A stretch of DNA of 64,000 bases from Microbacterium hominis. GTDB lineage: Bacteria > Actinomycetota > Actinomycetes > Actinomycetales > Microbacteriaceae. Shown in pieces: positions 63,965 through 64,000 of this stretch; within the stretch, counting starts at the first letter, position 1; each line of letters starts with the position of its first letter. The position numbers were made by a program, and so were the translations under genes. The notes under the pieces were generated by a model. It made no database searches. It was not told the DNA's origin and saw only the letters and a program-made list of their open reading frames with translations. Location of the stretch: positions 310,001-374,000 of the forward strand of contig NZ_CP054038.1 in assembly GCF_013282805.1 (NCBI RefSeq), given 5' to 3'.

Positions 63965-64000
63965 CGGGAAGTGCGGTGGGGTGAGGCGGGGTGCGGTGGC

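Overview
This window is a 64-kb piece of a very GC-rich chromosome. Dense, often overlapping genes, GTG starts, actinobacterial families (DUF3180, DUF4192, DUF2254, DUF2520, paired PH-domain proteins, a mycoredoxin-like protein), a TANNNT -10 motif directly in front of many start codons and the ubiquitous GGATGCC/GGCATCC word point to Microbacteriaceae, most likely Microbacterium or a close relative. No rRNA, integrase, insertion sequence or CRISPR array was seen; this is ordinary chromosome with a few accessory islands of repeats.

Layout. (1) 1-13374: one long, tightly overlapping + strand operon. It runs from a truncated giant Ig/Fn3 surface protein through a MoxR ATPase, a DUF58 protein, a pseudo-transglutaminase membrane protein, an RDD-FHA protein, a PP2C phosphatase, an FHA protein and a transmembrane Ser/Thr kinase with an Fn3-like outer domain, to an FHA-winged-helix protein. 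This is the best candidate for an undescribed system: a phospho-signalling module wired to a secreted fibronectin-like fibre. (2) 13385-16967: a degenerate serine-recombinase-like protein, a 41-residue membrane protein and mdh, then pip, with a 167-bp higher-order hairpin repeat between the divergent mdh and pip. (3) 16968-24629: a DEAD-box helicase with a three-hairpin leader, an aldehyde dehydrogenase, a GPH-type transporter, kynU and an amidohydrolase. (4) 24751-32401: a large subtilase, kynA, a glutaredoxin-like protein, a GT2-GtrA glycosyltransferase, a nine-copy TTGCTGAGATCAGGTG array, an SDR protein and a small conserved protein. (5) 32554-43454: an LVIVD-repeat secreted protein divergent from a DUF305 lipoprotein, an ACT-domain protein, pgi, an aminotransferase, a RibD/DHFR-like reductase, an NhaC antiporter and a PTS EIIBCA. 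(6) 43608-43950: tRNA-Glu, tRNA-Asp and tRNA-Phe as one operon with promoter and terminator. (7) 44194-58748: an M23 peptidase, DUF2254, ppa, tilS, hpt, ftsH, then folE-folP-folB-folK-DUF3180-PH-PH-DUF2520-lysS. (8) 58741-64000: DUF4192, a small membrane protein, cls, a lipoprotein and a DUF559-type nuclease-fold protein flanked by near-identical palindromic REP-like elements.

The tilS-hpt-ftsH-folEPBK-lysS block is the classic actinobacterial housekeeping cluster, although panC is not in it and lysS carries a one-base deletion in a G run (58659-58663) that is either a sequencing error or a real lesion. kynA, kynU and the amidohydrolase probably together degrade tryptophan to anthranilate. 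At least twelve genes look leaderless, with a TANNNT hexamer 6-7 nt upstream of ATG/GTG. In three places the TAG stop of the upstream gene is itself the start of the next gene's -10 box.
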